6,431 nt of DNA from an uncultured Mycoplasma sp. GTDB taxonomy: Bacteria; Bacillota_I; Bacilli_A; RF39; UBA660. Within the stretch, counting starts at the first letter, position 1; every line of letters begins with the position of its first letter. Made by a program: the position numbers and the translations under genes. Below, piece after piece: positions 5,322-6,431 of this stretch. The notes under the pieces were generated by a model. That model made no database searches. It was not told the DNA's origin and saw only the letters and a list, made by a program, of their open reading frames with translations. Location: the NCBI GenBank assembly GCA_947388575.1, contig CANDSI010000063.1, positions 1 through 6,431 on the forward strand, read 5' to 3'.

Positions 5322-5654
5322 TTGAAAATTTATAGAATAATATATACATGCTTTGATATAGACACTGAGGAAAAAACAGCTATAGTAAAAACATTTTTAG
5401 ATGGAAAAATAGCATCAGAATACTTAAAAGAACGCATTGAAGAAATTAAAAGTAGCATTGAAGAGGAATACTTAGACTTATATAGGATAAAAGAGACGGA
5501 AACTTCTTTTGAAAGTCACTCGCGTGATAGTGCAGTAGAAAGTGCAGTGAAAATTTGGTTAGAAAAAGATGAAACTTATGATGAGATACTACTGAGAAGA
5601 AAAGAACAGCGAAATAATAAACAATGTGAAAAGGAAAAAGATTATGAAGTGTAA
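5322..5654 (+). CDS. hypothetical small phage-type protein
   Basis: The TTG start at 5322 is supported by AAAGGAGTGG (5308-5317) at normal spacing. The product has 110 residues and is acidic in the middle. It begins with a strand (MKIYRIIYTCFDID), then a helix that ends in EYLKERIEEIKSSIEEEYLD, then a conserved-looking block (DLYRIKETETSFESHSRDSA, followed by WLEK), and ends in a charged tail. There is no membrane segment, no Cys motif and no family that I can name with confidence. Small single-domain proteins like this are common between functional modules of phages. Its last 11 bases overlap the sortase start, so the two are probably co-translated. Confidence 0.75.
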   Translation: MKIYRIIYTCFDIDTEEKTAIVKTFLDGKIASEYLKERIEEIKSSIEEEYLDLYRIKETETSFESHSRDSAVESAVKIWLEKDETYDEILLRRKEQRNNKQCEKEKDYEV

Positions 5655-6372
5655 AAATGCATTTTTAAAACTTCTAATAGTTAGCTTTATAACAATATTC
5701 ATTACATCTTCATACTTAATAATGAAAAACTTTTTGCAATTTAAAGAAAGTGAAAAAGCTACAAGAGAATTGATAGAAGAAGTAATTGAAAACGAAGAGA
5801 AAACGGAGAAACAAATAGTAAATTGGAAACAATTGACATCAATAAATAGCGATATAATTGGTTGGATTAAAATAGATGGAACAAAAATTAATTATCCAAT
5901 TTTACAAGATAATAATAACCTATTTTATATTAAACATGATTATAACAAAAAGTACAATCCAAGTGGCTCGATATTTACAATAAACGAGAATCCGTTTAAA
6001 GATGATGAAACTATTATCTATGGGCATAATATGTTAAATGGAAGTATGTTCTCAAACTTAGATAGATACTTAACTGATAGTTTTCTATATTCCCATTTAA
6101 GCATAAAAATATATACTAAGACAAAAAATTACGATGGAAAAATTTTTAGTGTATATTCTACGGGAGTAATAGATGAAATTAATAACAGTAAAAATTTAAG
6201 TTTTAGTGAAAAAATTGAATATTACAAAGAAGCAAGTAAGTACACCATAGATAACATCGATGAAAATATTTCAAAAATAGTAAAATTGTCTACATGTTCA
6301 TACATCAATGCAAAATCAATAAATACAGACCAAAGATACTATATTATTGCAAGTATTACTCCTGACGATTAA
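5644..6372 (+). CDS. srtB: class B sortase (SrtB-like transpeptidase)
   Basis: ATG at 5644 follows AAGGA (5631-5635) by eight bases; the GTG at 5626 lacks a ribosome binding site. The product has 242 residues. An uncleaved-looking signal anchor covers about residues 6-26 (basic start, then LKLLIVSFITIFITSSYLIM), so the catalytic part faces outside. The domain shows the class B hallmarks in order: NSDIIGWIKIDGTKINYPIL, GSIF, YGHNM with catalytic His 128, GSMF, LSTCS with catalytic Cys 218, and Arg 231 in DQRYYIIAS. Length is usual for the class. Such enzymes cleave an NPxT/NxxTx-type sorting signal and join the substrate to the cell wall or to another subunit. No protein with a sorting signal is in the window, so its substrate is either further along the element or encoded by the host. 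It is last in the visible operon; the nonspecific symbol reflects class, not orthology. Confidence 0.92.
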   Translation: MKCKNAFLKLLIVSFITIFITSSYLIMKNFLQFKESEKATRELIEEVIENEEKTEKQIVNWKQLTSINSDIIGWIKIDGTKINYPILQDNNNLFYIKHDYNKKYNPSGSIFTINENPFKDDETIIYGHNMLNGSMFSNLDRYLTDSFLYSHLSIKIYTKTKNYDGKIFSVYSTGVIDEINNSKNLSFSEKIEYYKEASKYTIDNIDENISKIVKLSTCSYINAKSINTDQRYYIIASITPDD

Positions 6373-6404
6373 AAGTAGAAAGTCTAACTATTAATTGTCA
6401 ATAG

Positions 6405-6428
6405 AAATATTAAAAAAATTTAATATTT
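6405..6428. repeat. AT-only palindrome after the sortase gene
   Basis: AAATATTAAA (6405-6414) and TTTAATATTT (6419-6428) form a perfect 10-bp inverted repeat around AAAA, 33 bp past the sortase stop codon. With no G or C the RNA hairpin would be weak, and only GTT follows before the window ends. It may be a poor terminator, a protein-binding site, or chance in AT-rich DNA. Confidence 0.35.
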
Positions 6429-6431
6429 GTT

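Larger units (their letters stand above)
2219..6431. mobile_element. left end of an integrated phage-like element (right end outside window)
   Basis: The truncated tRNA 3' end marks one junction. To its right lie a phage-type replication gene, a RinA/ArpU-like regulator, a phage-type PP-loop gene and a sortase, all on the plus strand and closely packed; to its left are chromosomal-type genes. For a minus-strand tRNA, insertion at its 3' end leaves the short core copy on the left and the rebuilt full tRNA on the right, which fits. No integrase, excisionase, repressor, terminase or capsid gene is seen in these 4.2 kb, so the class of element is open. Confidence 0.75.

Noticed and set aside
6395..6426. 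Promoter from TTGTCA and TAATAT after the sortase gene
   Set aside because: The spacer is 20 bases, too long, and TAATAT is part of an AT-only palindrome at the window edge.

Overview
The window is AT-rich and reads like a low-GC Firmicute, probably a Clostridia member. Coding frames are full of AAA, GAA, ATA and TTA codons, most genes have AGGAGG-like ribosome binding sites, and the protein families are typical of clostridia and their phages. This assignment is inferred from composition and gene content only.

Two parts meet near position 2219-2275. The left part (about 1-2218) looks like host chromosome. It holds the 3' end of an FAD-dependent oxidoreductase fused to a Rieske iron-sulfur domain, a poorly conserved stretch with one possible 45-residue ORF and two hairpins, and on the minus strand a small membrane-anchored protein gene broken by a one-base frameshift. 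The junction is the 3' part of a tRNA-Arg gene on the minus strand: anticodon arm, T arm, acceptor strand and encoded CCA, followed by its own terminator. Its 5' part (D arm and 5' acceptor strand) is missing and replaced by unrelated sequence. This is what remains when an integrative element inserts into the 3' end of a tRNA gene and leaves a short copy of that end at the far junction.

The right part (about 2271-6431, running off the window) is therefore read as the left end of an integrated phage-like element. After a short coding-like fragment comes a non-coding region of about 350 bases with a candidate promoter, eight G4-5/A3-5 tracts, a duplicated block of about 110 bases and a terminator-like hairpin. 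It leads into six tightly packed plus-strand genes: a phage-type replication initiator or helicase-loader-like protein with a poly-Asn linker, an unknown protein, a RinA/ArpU-like phage regulator, a phage-type PAPS reductase-family PP-loop protein that seems to start at CTG, a small unknown protein and a class B sortase. Three gene junctions overlap, so one operon is likely.

The likely logic is a replication module whose initiator acts on the G-tract array, a regulator that may switch on later genes, and two cargo-like genes (PP-loop enzyme, sortase) whose substrates are not in the window. No integrase, repressor, terminase or structural gene is visible, so the element type (prophage, satellite or other integrative element) cannot be settled here.
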